From a virus: 40,105 bases of DNA. The notes beneath the pieces are model-generated. The model saw only the letters and a program-made list of their open reading frames with translations. It had not been told where the DNA came from and made no database searches. A program made the position numbers and the translations under genes. This document shows positions 10,701 to 17,586 of the stretch, one piece after another (positions within the stretch are counted from its first letter, which is position 1; every line of letters begins with the position of its first letter). The stretch spans positions 1 to 40,105 of IMG/VR virus record IMGVR_UViG_3300021197_000855. The stretch is one strand, 5' to 3'.

Positions 10701-11018
10701 AGTTCCAAATGTACCAGATTCAACAACTGTAGGAACACTAGGAGTACCATGTACATCATCAACTTTTTTTATATCAAAGTCTGATTTATCTACATATACT
10801 AATCTATGTGTACCATTGTCATTTATTATAGACATCCTTGTAGTGTCAACACCTGCCTTAACAACTGTATCTCCATGGATACCCATTAAAGAACCAGCTT
10901 GACTATAAGGGTCTATGTTTTCACTATAAACTGCAGCATCATCTGGAATGTCTCTATCATCTGCATTATAAACATTGCCAGTTTCAAACTGTTTTATTTC
11001 AAATAAATCTTTAGGCAC
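7791..11018 (-). CDS. Large tail protein, possible nozzle/stabilisation (beta-propeller) protein (1075 aa)
   Basis: This is the largest complete structural gene. Near residues 28-47 it carries AVYSENIDPYSQAGSLMGI, a pattern that recurs at the start of tail nozzle/hub proteins of short-tailed phages. The rest is Ser/Thr-rich beta sequence with repeated short blade-like units (for example DGNLYVADQ, NGRLYVYSENEMY, DKNSVYYHDGSK) that suggest a propeller. It overlaps the metallophosphoesterase gene upstream and the 83-aa gene downstream. I infer a role in the tail tip below the adaptor. I cannot tell nozzle from receptor-binding hub by eye. Confidence 0.6.
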   Translation of the reverse strand: MPKDLFEIKQFETGNVYNADDRDIPDDAAVYSENIDPYSQAGSLMGIHGDTVVKAGVDTTRMSIINDNGTHRLVYVDKSDFDIKKVDDVHGTPSVPTVVESGTFGTSSSIAAMQVNNKEVHMGIGKDKNPKWVGIISHGQFGTTAPSGIQSTTAELTSPNPFPLMHAVIADSTNTYVYGIQANGKFIYKFDIATGILVRRSEYFFTSTQAITLASDGNLYVADQVASNFTMLKIDKDNMDVITSRVITGTTGVTDLMICGNTMWLARGNYSGNTFLYNISVSNLSTGSTSVAATNRSPFMGVDQAANVSAGDWATDDDQKIAVAMSIPKLPLIRVTGSNSYVGIATYVKPSESTAYARFYYATGSTDHTGGNTVNGQSSPRGAIRWWAHVIRDTYTAGEKLSTITKGACYAFSQVYNKTYDKVYQVKQTSNSTYLNFVEEGASSNVTSLFRQNKLAYNHTDSNLIDITRNNVGTDIDVEDAILDEISGSYNVFSSGGQVRWAAGSSGSLVKKAEGEVELVITNNTSVAGSINPAHDHFYATSFTYDGYQESPLSSWLHLDNSSISEDSLNVDIGLYISNLSKRVTHVNLYRSSAASASALQPSGFFRLIKSVSLKSGWLEEDSSTTNPNWGTHYSKTIIDDGVAHASYEARTGMSEALIDTLPKYTLSSKVNNFLYITGCSHIDIDDATNYLFKSRPFNFDQFNIIRDYLLLPNTATAMETFNGRLYVYSENEMYIINPDGMFIEDTIKGIGCRNQNSVISSDVGLCWMDKNSVYYHDGSKINDIGRRIKKAHQLDDIRNSYSALDNLTEFNSADYGGDIVLGYDGYRKSFCFFYQYKFDTATTTTSSFTQVGCSYDDLTESVTHSPNSNIVAGLAVSGLDIPANTVISDIVQGNPTRFEISNMPTGTQTNTTLTFTSTVTTTVTTYIPQCLVYTAPKNRWDVWNRPYTSNLLTLGAINGKSNELIVSDNVNGLIKPFNPKSNTRLDNFIWYSKKFTMGDSTSDKKFYKAEILSEDSTPTIVVNTAENSGAYSALSAKRTARHAQVKLSVTGDATATIDGMRLVFRRLKRTKDMS

Positions 11019-11772
11019 CTATTATTTTTCCGTTATATGTTGTGTAGCCATCATTAATTGTTAAGACTACTAAATTAAAATTTCCATTAGACATTATATC
11101 ACATACACCTACATTATGACTCCAATTAGTTGGTCTGCCTTTTAAATAACTTTTAGTCATATCAGTTAAACATCCCATTGAATGAGCCATGTGGCTTCCG
11201 CTAATGTGTTGGATTGTGGCTTTCTGACAATCGTGGGTGTGTCCATAGATGACGTTGCATCCCAATTGCAGGGCATGAGTCCTTGCGTGTGACACTCCCA
11301 TGTAATGCCCCCCATGGTAAGCGTACAATTTGCTACCAAGTACTTTAAAGACTTCTCCATATTTGTGCCATTCATATCCACGCTCATCAAATTTAAATGC
11401 TGTTCTACTTAAGTACTGTGTTAAATAGGGGTTTTCTTCAACAAAGTTGTCAAACCAGATTTCGTGGTTTCCTTGTGCAAAGATTTTTTTCTTGCATTGT
11501 ACCAATTGTAAAACTTCATCAATCTCGTCCAATCCTTTATTTCCATGAGCTATCTCCTTATCTATTGCTGGTAATTGATATTCAATAGGTGGTCTTTTCT
11601 TTTTAGACCATTGCCAATGACTAACTGATTCACCATCAATTGTATCTCCTAATAATAAAAATGCTGAAGGCTTTACTTCTTTTAATACATTTAATGCACA
11701 TGCAAATGCTTTCTTATCGTGGTTTGGAAAGTGTGTATCTGGAAAGATAACCACTCTGTCTTTTATTTTCAC
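11011..11772 (-). CDS. Calcineurin-like metallophosphoesterase (253 aa)
   Basis: All family motifs are present in order: PDTH (D12, H14), GDTID (D43), GNHE (N102, H103), H153 in YHGGH, and GHTH (177-180). These ligate two metal ions in phosphodiesterases and phosphatases. Its substrate is unknown. It lies inside the tail/lysis block rather than a metabolic or replication region, so roles in entry, DNA end processing or host nucleotide signalling are all possible. The segment 11161-11340 coding its C-terminal half is GC-richer (87 of 180) than neighbouring genes. It overlaps the next gene by eight bases. Confidence 0.85.
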   Translation of the reverse strand: MKIKDRVVIFPDTHFPNHDKKAFACALNVLKEVKPSAFLLLGDTIDGESVSHWQWSKKKRPPIEYQLPAIDKEIAHGNKGLDEIDEVLQLVQCKKKIFAQGNHEIWFDNFVEENPYLTQYLSRTAFKFDERGYEWHKYGEVFKVLGSKLYAYHGGHYMGVSHARTHALQLGCNVIYGHTHDCQKATIQHISGSHMAHSMGCLTDMTKSYLKGRPTNWSHNVGVCDIMSNGNFNLVVLTINDGYTTYNGKIIGA

Positions 11773-11786
11773 AGTAAACTCCCATG

Positions 11787-12185
11787 TTACTCTTTTATCT
11801 CGAAGTGAACTAAATCGTCAAAATTATTGTCTTTGGTAGTTCTCCTACCTTGACTCAAACTTGAATCACTCCAATCGCCTCCCCAACGAATGTTAATCCC
11901 CTTGCTTGATGCTATGCCCAAAACAAAACCACCAAGGTAATGAAAATCATCCCTAGCGTTCCAATCAATTGGATAAGGAGCAATGTCCACAGCTTTCCCA
12001 TCAACATGCTTACCAAATTTAGTTTTGCTTTTGCCTTGCTCAACCAACTCATTTTGTCTCTCCTGACTTCTTAAACCCTCTATTACAGTTATATCAAAGT
12101 ATTTACACACTTCAGTTAATACTTCTACTAATCTAGAGTCTACCCCTTTTAGTCTTTCACGAGATCTTTTTCCAAACTTTGGCAT
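11787..12185 (-). CDS. Endolysin, M15/VanY-type peptidoglycan peptidase (132 aa)
   Basis: The protein matches short L-alanyl-D-glutamate-type peptidases such as the T5 endolysin. EGLRS (R39) is followed by the zinc motif HVDGKAVD (H60, D67) and FDDLVHFE (D124 catalytic-type, H127). Length is normal for the family. There is no signal peptide, so release to the cell wall needs a holin; the tiny membrane protein at 12415-12561 is the nearest candidate. The stop codon overlaps the start region of the preceding gene (12185), forming a lysis group. Confidence 0.87.
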   Translation of the reverse strand: MPKFGKRSRERLKGVDSRLVEVLTEVCKYFDITVIEGLRSQERQNELVEQGKSKTKFGKHVDGKAVDIAPYPIDWNARDDFHYLGGFVLGIASSKGINIRWGGDWSDSSLSQGRRTTKDNNFDDLVHFEIKE

Positions 12186-12418
12186 TACTTCTTTACTATG
12201 CCTTCAATTACATCAGTAACTAAATCAACACACTTTTCAAAAAATATCTGCTCTTTTTCTTCAGATACAAAAGGTATGTCTATTTTTTTATTAATTTTAG
12301 ATGCTAAGACTTCTTTAAACTCATCAGATTGTATATGGTCTACCATTCCATCTGCATATTCGTTTACAATATGGTCTTTAGCTTTATCTATAATACCTGC
12401 TAATATTGCTTTACTCAT
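12185..12418 (-). CDS. Small helical protein of the lysis group (77 aa)
   Basis: This is a mostly helical, acidic/amphipathic protein with no clear membrane segment. It lies directly between the endolysin (one-base overlap) and a single-pass membrane peptide (overlap 12415-12418). The tight packing suggests a lysis or tail-end role. I do not recognise the family. Confidence 0.6.
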   Translation of the reverse strand: MSKAILAGIIDKAKDHIVNEYADGMVDHIQSDEFKEVLASKINKKIDIPFVSEEKEQIFFEKCVDLVTDVIEGIVKK

Positions 12419-12561
12419 TTTATTTTCCTTATTATGTTTATTTTATAACTTAAATAAATTATAGTCATTATTGCTACAACACATTGTAAGATTAAACTTG
12501 CATGTGATAAAGACAAACCATAATTAAATATACTTGCTGATGTTACTTTTAAACTATCCAT
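12415..12561 (-). CDS. Single-pass membrane peptide, holin candidate (48 aa)
   Basis: The short frame starts at ATG 12561. It has a polar N-terminus (MDSLKVTSASIFNYG), one strong hydrophobic segment at about residues 23-38 (LILQCVVAIMTIIYL) and a basic C-terminal tail (INIIRKIK). Size, topology and position two genes before the endolysin fit a pinholin or holin-like peptide. It overlaps both neighbours by a few bases. The role is inferred from topology and context only. Confidence 0.6.
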   Translation of the reverse strand: MDSLKVTSASIFNYGLSLSHASLILQCVVAIMTIIYLSYKINIIRKIK

Positions 12562-12686
12562 TACTTTTTAACAATCTTTTTTATTTTTCCGTTGTGTGTC
12601 CTAGCAAACTTATGTGTTTTTGTTTCCCTAATCAACGTACCAGAATAACGCTTGCCACCCCACATCCAACTTACTTTTTTAGCCAT
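12561..12686 (-). CDS. Tiny basic protein (41 aa)
   Basis: It begins MAKKVSWMWGGKRYSGTL and ends in a Lys-rich tail. Start and stop each overlap the neighbours by one base (TAATG-type junctions), which supports it as a real coupled gene rather than chance. Its function is unknown; a positively charged virion or DNA-contact peptide is possible. Confidence 0.55.
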   Translation of the reverse strand: MAKKVSWMWGGKRYSGTLIRETKTHKFARTHNGKIKKIVKK

Positions 12687-12973
12687 TACCATTTTACTTT
12701 ATGAGACCAATACCTAGCACTTAATTTACTTGGTTTAGCATCTTGTGCATTATGTCTAGCATAATACGATTTTTTTCTTGCTTTCTCTTTAGCTGACTTA
12801 GGATTTTTCCCAGCTCCTTTTACACCTTGCTGTCCAAATCGTATTAGCTTAGTAGTTTCTCCTACTTTAGCTACAACTACATGAGACTTCTTAGGATGAC
12901 TTGGAGTACGCTTGGGTTTGTTATACCCAGCTACACCAGCCTTTTTTAATTTAGAATCTTTTTTAGTTGCCAT
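12686..12973 (-). CDS. Basic conserved-looking protein (95 aa)
   Basis: It is strongly basic, with a Lys-rich N-terminus, a central segment KLIRFGQQGVKGAGKNP and a C-terminal LSARYWSHKVKW. Similar small basic proteins occur in structural or lysis blocks of aquatic phages, usually unnamed. The charge suggests nucleic-acid contact. The function is not known to me. Confidence 0.65.
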   Translation of the reverse strand: MATKKDSKLKKAGVAGYNKPKRTPSHPKKSHVVVAKVGETTKLIRFGQQGVKGAGKNPKSAKEKARKKSYYARHNAQDAKPSKLSARYWSHKVKW

Positions 12974-12981
12974 AATTACTC

Positions 12982-13299
12982 CTAATGTTTTCCATTTACT
13001 CTAGACAAACTTCCTTTTATTTCCGATACTTGATTGTCCAAATCATTAATTTCCTTCGTAAGTGAATCAAACTTCCTGTCAAGCTTGTCGTCACTTTTAT
13101 TCCACCTGTTAATAAGCTTAATAACCATACTTTCCATGTTTTCAAGTGTTTCACTTTGTCCTTTATTTTCTATTTTCAAATTCTGCAATGATTCAGCTTG
13201 TTCATTACCACGTTTATTCATTGAGTATACCATGAACATAAACATTGCTCCTACAACACCTATCATTCCTGCTTCTGAATATATTGCTAAAAAATCCAC
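12982..13299 (-). CDS. N-terminal membrane anchor plus coiled coil (105 aa)
   Basis: Residues ~11-27 form one hydrophobic helix (GMIGVVGAMFMFMVYSM). A charged heptad-like coiled coil covers residues ~30-100. This topology occurs in i-spanins and in holin-accessory proteins. It lies with another protein of the same design (13367-13690), so the pair may span the envelope during lysis. No lipobox protein (o-spanin) is visible nearby. Confidence 0.6.
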   Translation of the reverse strand: MDFLAIYSEAGMIGVVGAMFMFMVYSMNKRGNEQAESLQNLKIENKGQSETLENMESMVIKLINRWNKSDDKLDRKFDSLTKEINDLDNQVSEIKGSLSRVNGKH

Positions 13300-13366
13300 T
13301 ACTCTTTGACCCTCCGCAACTCTCTGTTAATAAAATAATTATGATTAAAGTCATCTTCAGTTAAGA

Positions 13367-13690
13367 CTACTTTCTTTTCCTTTTTTTCTTTCCCCAAGAT
13401 AAAGGATTTAAATTTAATTCTGTTTGATACCATTCTAATTGTTCTTGCATTTGTGTTATTTTTACTTCTTCTTCTGCTATATGCTTACTGACAAGGTCTT
13501 CAATTCTGGAATTAGCAAGTTCCATTCTACGTTCAAGTTCTCCAATGCGATTTTCAATACGCAAGTAGCCCATAACAACGATGCCAACTCCCACGACAAT
13601 TTGCCCAAGCCACTTAAGGTTAAGACTAATACGCATATTGTCGTCAAGTTTTGTAACCCCATAACTTCTGTACGTCTTTTCATCACTCAT
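13367..13690 (-). CDS. Membrane-anchored coiled-coil protein (107 aa)
   Basis: A hydrophobic segment at about residues 28-43 (WLGQIVVGVGIVVMGYL) is followed by a coiled coil (~45-92) and a very basic end (WGKKKRKRK). It overlaps the pilin-like gene by four bases. It is likely an inner-membrane lysis or scaffolding protein; the spanin-like reading is inference. The 67 bases between it and the next gene hold an AGGGT/GGAGG-type ribosome site and nothing else I can identify. Confidence 0.6.
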   Translation of the reverse strand: MSDEKTYRSYGVTKLDDNMRISLNLKWLGQIVVGVGIVVMGYLRIENRIGELERRMELANSRIEDLVSKHIAEEEVKITQMQEQLEWYQTELNLNPLSWGKKKRKRK

Positions 13691-14181
13691 GGTTTGTAGT
13701 ATTTATGAAAGTCTTCTGGATTCTCTGCATCAATAACAACAAAAATAGGAGACACAATAGTATTTCCTGTTCCAGACCCACCAATAATTGCATATAAATA
13801 TCTACCTTCTTGATAAGGTGACTTAATTGTATCATTATCAAAAAGATGTAAAAAACTAGTATCAGTAAAAACAGGAACATAAACACCATTAAGAATTTCT
13901 TCTGGTTCTATTCTACGATTGTTGTTATTATCAATAACTTCACCTATACTAACTGTGCGATGTGGTTGTGATGGAAACTTACCCATACCATATTCTTCAA
14001 TTTGTTGATTGTACCACATTGTAGATGCTTTAGTAATTTTTTCTAAATTTGCTTTTGTTTGTTTCGCTTTAGCTCCCTCACCGATACGACTATAAGCAGG
14101 AGCGGCAGTAGTAGCCAAAGTAGCCATGATAGCCATGGTAACTGCAAACTCAGCAAGACTATTTCCTTTATTATTTAACAC
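13687..14181 (-). CDS. Type IV pilin / GspG-like pseudopilin (164 aa)
   Basis: The N-terminus has a complete class III (prepilin) signal: a six-residue basic leader MLNNKG, cleavage after G6, and NSLAE with Glu at mature position +5. A hydrophobic helix follows (FAVTMAIMATLATTAAPAY). Next comes the alpha-1 extension with ANLEKITKAS, then a beta-rich globular domain ending in NPEDFHKYYKP. Length fits pilins and major pseudopilins. It sits in the virion block between a collagen-like fibre and membrane coiled-coil genes and overlaps both. It would need the host prepilin peptidase. Possible roles are blocking or altering host pili, joining host pili/secretion fibres, or receptor mimicry. The motif is strong; the role is unknown. 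Confidence 0.8.
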   Translation of the reverse strand: MLNNKGNSLAEFAVTMAIMATLATTAAPAYSRIGEGAKAKQTKANLEKITKASTMWYNQQIEEYGMGKFPSQPHRTVSIGEVIDNNNNRRIEPEEILNGVYVPVFTDTSFLHLFDNDTIKSPYQEGRYLYAIIGGSGTGNTIVSPIFVVIDAENPEDFHKYYKP

Positions 14182-14656
14182 TTTTTAATAAACCAGCTTT
14201 AAATGTTAATTGTTGTGTTTGACCTTTAGAATTAACAACAACAGTTACTGTTCCATCATATCCTGATACACTAGCATTTGAACCAGCAGCTCCTGTTGCA
14301 CCAGTAGCTCCTGTTGCCCCTGTATCTCCTTTATCCCCCTTTGCTCCTGTTGAGCCTGTATCACCTTTAGATCCAGCTGAACCATTGCTTCCAGCAGCTC
14401 CTGTATCACCTTTATCACCCTTATCACCCTTTGCCCCAGGTGTTAAAGATATTGTATCTACATCATCAATTATTGCATCACATTTAACAAATAATTGTTT
14501 TATCATAGCTGCTTCTGGTGAATCATCTGCACCTGTACCATCTGTAGAGTTTTTATAGATAGCGTCAAACTCATCTATCTTATTTTTAAATTGAGTATCA
14601 GTTCTAGTTTCTAAACTTTTACCTCTATGTACTGAAAACTTCTTTGGTCTAGCCAT
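14171..14656 (-). CDS. Collagen-like fibre protein (161 aa)
   Basis: Residues ~74-126 form an almost unbroken run of Gly-X-Y triplets, with GDKGDTG and GATGATG units, flanked by a helical N-terminal domain (1-70) and a short C-terminal beta domain (VSGYDGTVTVVVNSKGQ). Phage collagen-like proteins form trimeric fibres. It follows two fibre genes, so attachment of the fibre tip or surface decoration is likely. It overlaps the pilin-like gene by 11 bases. Confidence 0.8.
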   Translation of the reverse strand: MARPKKFSVHRGKSLETRTDTQFKNKIDEFDAIYKNSTDGTGADDSPEAAMIKQLFVKCDAIIDDVDTISLTPGAKGDKGDKGDTGAAGSNGSAGSKGDTGSTGAKGDKGDTGATGATGATGAAGSNASVSGYDGTVTVVVNSKGQTQQLTFKAGLLKSVK

Positions 14657-14658
14657 TA

Positions 14659-15738
14659 TTAAAAACTCCTATCGCCAACTAGTTGAAACTCACCTACAAA
14701 AAAAGCATAAGTAGATGAACCAGTATTTGTTGTTCTTCTCATTTGAGGCACAAGTATATCACCTTTAGATATTGACACACTTAAAGAACTAGTTCCTAAT
14801 TCATTTAAAGCGCTAGTAGTACAAGCTAATGTTTCTAAAACACCACCATTAACACTTGATATACTAATGTCTGATGTACTATTAGCCCAGTTTGGTGTAC
14901 CTTTTTTTAATACTAACTCAAAAGTATTTCCCCAATTTGTTGAACCACGAAGAAAACATTCTTTAAGAGTAAAATTAAATGGAGCAACAAAAGGAGGATT
15001 ATGATAAGCTAACCAAGTAGTTTTTTGTGCGCTTTGTCCTGTTGACCAATTGTTACCATTATTTCCATAAGTACTATTAGGGTAGTAGTAATAACCATAT
15101 CTTGTATACCATCTACAATTCCAATTCCAATAAACTTTTGTTGAGCTTAATCCTAGTGAACTTCTAACTGCTGGAGTATCAGCAAAACTAACATTGTCAT
15201 AAAAGGTAGTTTCTCCATTTACAATTAAATCACTACCAATTTCGAGATTATTAAATTCTGCATCATTATTAACTCCTAGTCCTAAATTAGTTCTAGCAGA
15301 ACTAGCACTTGATGCACCTGTTCCTCCATTAGCAACTGATAAGTCTGTACCACTCCAATTGCTATTATTTACAGAGGTTAAACCAGAAGTAGGAGTAGCC
15401 CAAGTAAATGTTCCATCTCCGTCTGACCTTAAAAATTGGGATGTAGTACCATTGCCATTAACTGCTAATTTAACTGCGGTAACTGAGTCGTGTTCTAGGT
15501 TGTCTGTTTGTACTACCCTATTAACAAATTTAGATGGGTGGTTTATTGCACCTGCTGCTAACTTATCTCCTGTTACATTTAAGTCTGTAATTTTATTAGT
15601 AGTAACTGCATCATCAGCAATCTTAGCACTAGTTACTGCATCATTTGCTATCTTAGCTGTAGTAACAGCGCTGGAACTAATATTACTAGCTACAACGCTG
15701 TTACTTTCATTTAAGATTATTTTCTTCCAACTAGCCAT
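14659..15738 (-). CDS. Tail fibre protein (359 aa)
   Basis: It starts MASWKKIIL, almost the same as the 495-aa fibre upstream (MASWKRVIT), which suggests a shared attachment tag. Residues ~20-60 contain 'TAKIANDAVTSAKIADDAV' style repeats. A middle linker (NGGTGASSASSARTNLG) is a common phage fibre motif. The C-terminal ~170 residues are aromatic and beta-rich (RWYTRYGYYYYP), consistent with a receptor-binding head. It is probably trimeric. Confidence 0.75.
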   Translation of the reverse strand: MASWKKIILNESNSVVASNISSSAVTTAKIANDAVTSAKIADDAVTTNKITDLNVTGDKLAAGAINHPSKFVNRVVQTDNLEHDSVTAVKLAVNGNGTTSQFLRSDGDGTFTWATPTSGLTSVNNSNWSGTDLSVANGGTGASSASSARTNLGLGVNNDAEFNNLEIGSDLIVNGETTFYDNVSFADTPAVRSSLGLSSTKVYWNWNCRWYTRYGYYYYPNSTYGNNGNNWSTGQSAQKTTWLAYHNPPFVAPFNFTLKECFLRGSTNWGNTFELVLKKGTPNWANSTSDISISSVNGGVLETLACTTSALNELGTSSLSVSISKGDILVPQMRRTTNTGSSTYAFFVGEFQLVGDRSF

Positions 15739-15886
15739 TCTTCTGTTTTCCTAATTCCTTCTCAAATGCACTATCTATTTTAGTTATTACTTTAGCAAAC
15801 GCTACAGCATCTTCACCCTTTAAGGTAACATTTTTTAAAGAAGAGCTGATAACATTTAAAGCTGTTATATCTAAATCAATCTTCAA
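15731..15886 (-). CDS. Small protein with TTG start between fibre genes (51 aa)
   Basis: An AGGAG ribosome site lies just before the TTG at 15886, inside the end of the upstream 66-aa gene. The frame stops within the start region of the fibre gene at 15738. The product is helical (LDITALNVISSSLKN...) and could be a fibre chaperone or accessory. Both neighbours overlap it, which supports coupling. The start is unusual, so confidence is moderate. Confidence 0.5.
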   Translation of the reverse strand: MKIDLDITALNVISSSLKNVTLKGEDAVAFAKVITKIDSAFEKELGKQKNG

Positions 15887-16076
15887 GATAACTCCTATGT
15901 ATTATTCCTAGTTTCTGAATTACTCTATACCCAACTTCTATTTCTTCACCACTAAAAGAACTTCTTTTAATTAAGCGTAGTAGAAAGTCTGTATCTTTTA
16001 TATTTAAAGATAATTCAGAATCTGACTGTTTTACAACAGGCTTTTCAACTTGATTATTGTTCACTAAGTTAGACAT
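15876..16076 (-). CDS. Small protein between fibre genes (66 aa)
   Basis: It has an Asn/Gln/Lys-rich start (MSNLVNNNQVEKPVVKQ) and a helical second half (DFLLRLIKRSSFSGEEIE). It shares one base with the 495-aa fibre stop and overlaps the TTG-started gene. Its function is unknown; position suggests a fibre assembly helper. Confidence 0.6.
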   Translation of the reverse strand: MSNLVNNNQVEKPVVKQSDSELSLNIKDTDFLLRLIKRSSFSGEEIEVGYRVIQKLGIIHRSYLED

Positions 16077-17563
16077 TAACTATATATGTAGACAGCACCA
16101 GTGCCACTATTAATAAACATTCCTCCAACAGTATTTACTGAACCACTAGTACCAGAAGCAGCTCTTTCAATAACAGCAACTCTTCCTGTGTAACCTGTAG
16201 TATCGTTAGCTGAACTTGCTTGTATTCTACTTGTCCACTCTGCAGCACTTTCATCCCAGTTAATAAATACGTTAGTTCTGCTACCACGCTCTACTGCTAT
16301 ACCAGCATCTTCTACAGGTGTACTTGCAGAATTTGAATTTAAGACAATAATATTATCTTGTATATTTACTGTTTCAGTATTGATTGTTGTAGTAGTACCA
16401 CTTACTGTTAAGTTACCAGCAATTGTGATAGTATCATTTGAATCACCAATAGTTACATTACCTAAGTTAGAGTTAAGAGCAGCTGTTACATTAATCTTAT
16501 CTGTTACATCTGCACTAGCTTCTATTCCATCTAGTTTAGATTCTTGAGCATTAGACATAAACCTTTTATCAGTAGCATCTGTCATATTAGTTGTACTAAA
16601 TGTTGGCGATGCTCCACTTATTAAAGATTGATTTATTGCTTTAACACTTGCAAGAGATGAAATTTCAGAATCCATTAAAGCACCAGCAGCTGTTACATTT
16701 GTTGCATCAGTAACATCAGCAGAAGCTTCAACAGCATCTAACTTATTTTTTAAAGCAGTAGTAAAGTTATTGTCAGTTTGTGATGATACGACAAAATCCA
16801 TATTTCCGTTAGCATCATCATACGTAACTGCAATACCAGTTTTAGTACCACCTGTAGCTACAAGCGCTCCAGCAAAATCTTCTACTTCTTCTTGTGTTAA
16901 GTTTGTATCTGTACCTAATCCAGCTACAAAGTTTGCTTTAGTCATCTTTCTATTAGCACTAGCACTTACATCATATATTAATATTTCATCAGCATCTGCA
17001 ATACTTGTTTCTGCAGTATTACCATTAATTACGTCTGCACCAAGGGCTGGCGGTCTTATTGCACCATCAGCTATGTTGCCATGAGATATTGCATCAGAAG
17101 CAATCATGCTTCCGTTTACTTGTACTTGACTAATTGCTCCTGCAGTTGATGCACCTAATACTCTGTTATTACTTGTAGTGTGTTGCATCTTTGCAAAAGT
17201 AACTGCATCATTTGCTATATGTGCAGTATCAATACTACCATCAACATAATGCTCTGAGTCTATTGAATCATTTGCTATTTTAGCACCACTTATTGCATCT
17301 GCTGCAATTTTTGCAGCAGTAACTGCACTATCAGCAATCTTTGCTGTTGCTACTGCATCAGTTGAAAGCTGATCTTCTCTTACTTGCGCTGTACCTATTG
17401 CAAACCTATCTACACTCCCAGCAACATAATGTTCTGAACCTATTGAGTCATCAGCTATTTTTGCCCCTGTAATGGAGTCAGCAGGTATATTACTTGCAGT
17501 AAGGTTACTATTTTTATAACTACTATCATCATCTGTAGTAATTACTCGTTTCCAACTTGCCAT
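16076..17563 (-). CDS. Tail fibre protein with repeated AKIADD units (495 aa)
   Basis: The start is MASWKRVITTDDD. Residues ~30-190 hold many copies of a ~10-residue unit of the form xAKIAxDAI/SI, alternating with 'SEHYVxGSID', a typical shaft of marine phage fibres. The middle has DADEILIYDVSASANRKMT and TQEEVEDFAGALV. The last ~130 residues include GNLTVSGTTTTINTETV and a beta-rich end (TVGGMFINSGTGAVYIYS). It is likely the longest fibre shaft. Confidence 0.78.
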   Translation of the reverse strand: MASWKRVITTDDDSSYKNSNLTASNIPADSITGAKIADDSIGSEHYVAGSVDRFAIGTAQVREDQLSTDAVATAKIADSAVTAAKIAADAISGAKIANDSIDSEHYVDGSIDTAHIANDAVTFAKMQHTTSNNRVLGASTAGAISQVQVNGSMIASDAISHGNIADGAIRPPALGADVINGNTAETSIADADEILIYDVSASANRKMTKANFVAGLGTDTNLTQEEVEDFAGALVATGGTKTGIAVTYDDANGNMDFVVSSQTDNNFTTALKNKLDAVEASADVTDATNVTAAGALMDSEISSLASVKAINQSLISGASPTFSTTNMTDATDKRFMSNAQESKLDGIEASADVTDKINVTAALNSNLGNVTIGDSNDTITIAGNLTVSGTTTTINTETVNIQDNIIVLNSNSASTPVEDAGIAVERGSRTNVFINWDESAAEWTSRIQASSANDTTGYTGRVAVIERAASGTSGSVNTVGGMFINSGTGAVYIYS

Positions 17564-17586
17564 TGTTTTATTCTCCTATTATTGAC

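Noticed and set aside
14245-14470. Tandem short repeats resembling a CRISPR or satellite
   Set aside because: They are the codons of the Gly-X-Y triplets; no conserved repeat-spacer pattern.
16770-17480. Repeated ~30-base units resembling tandem DNA repeats
   Set aside because: They encode the AKIADD-type fibre shaft units and diverge at the DNA level.
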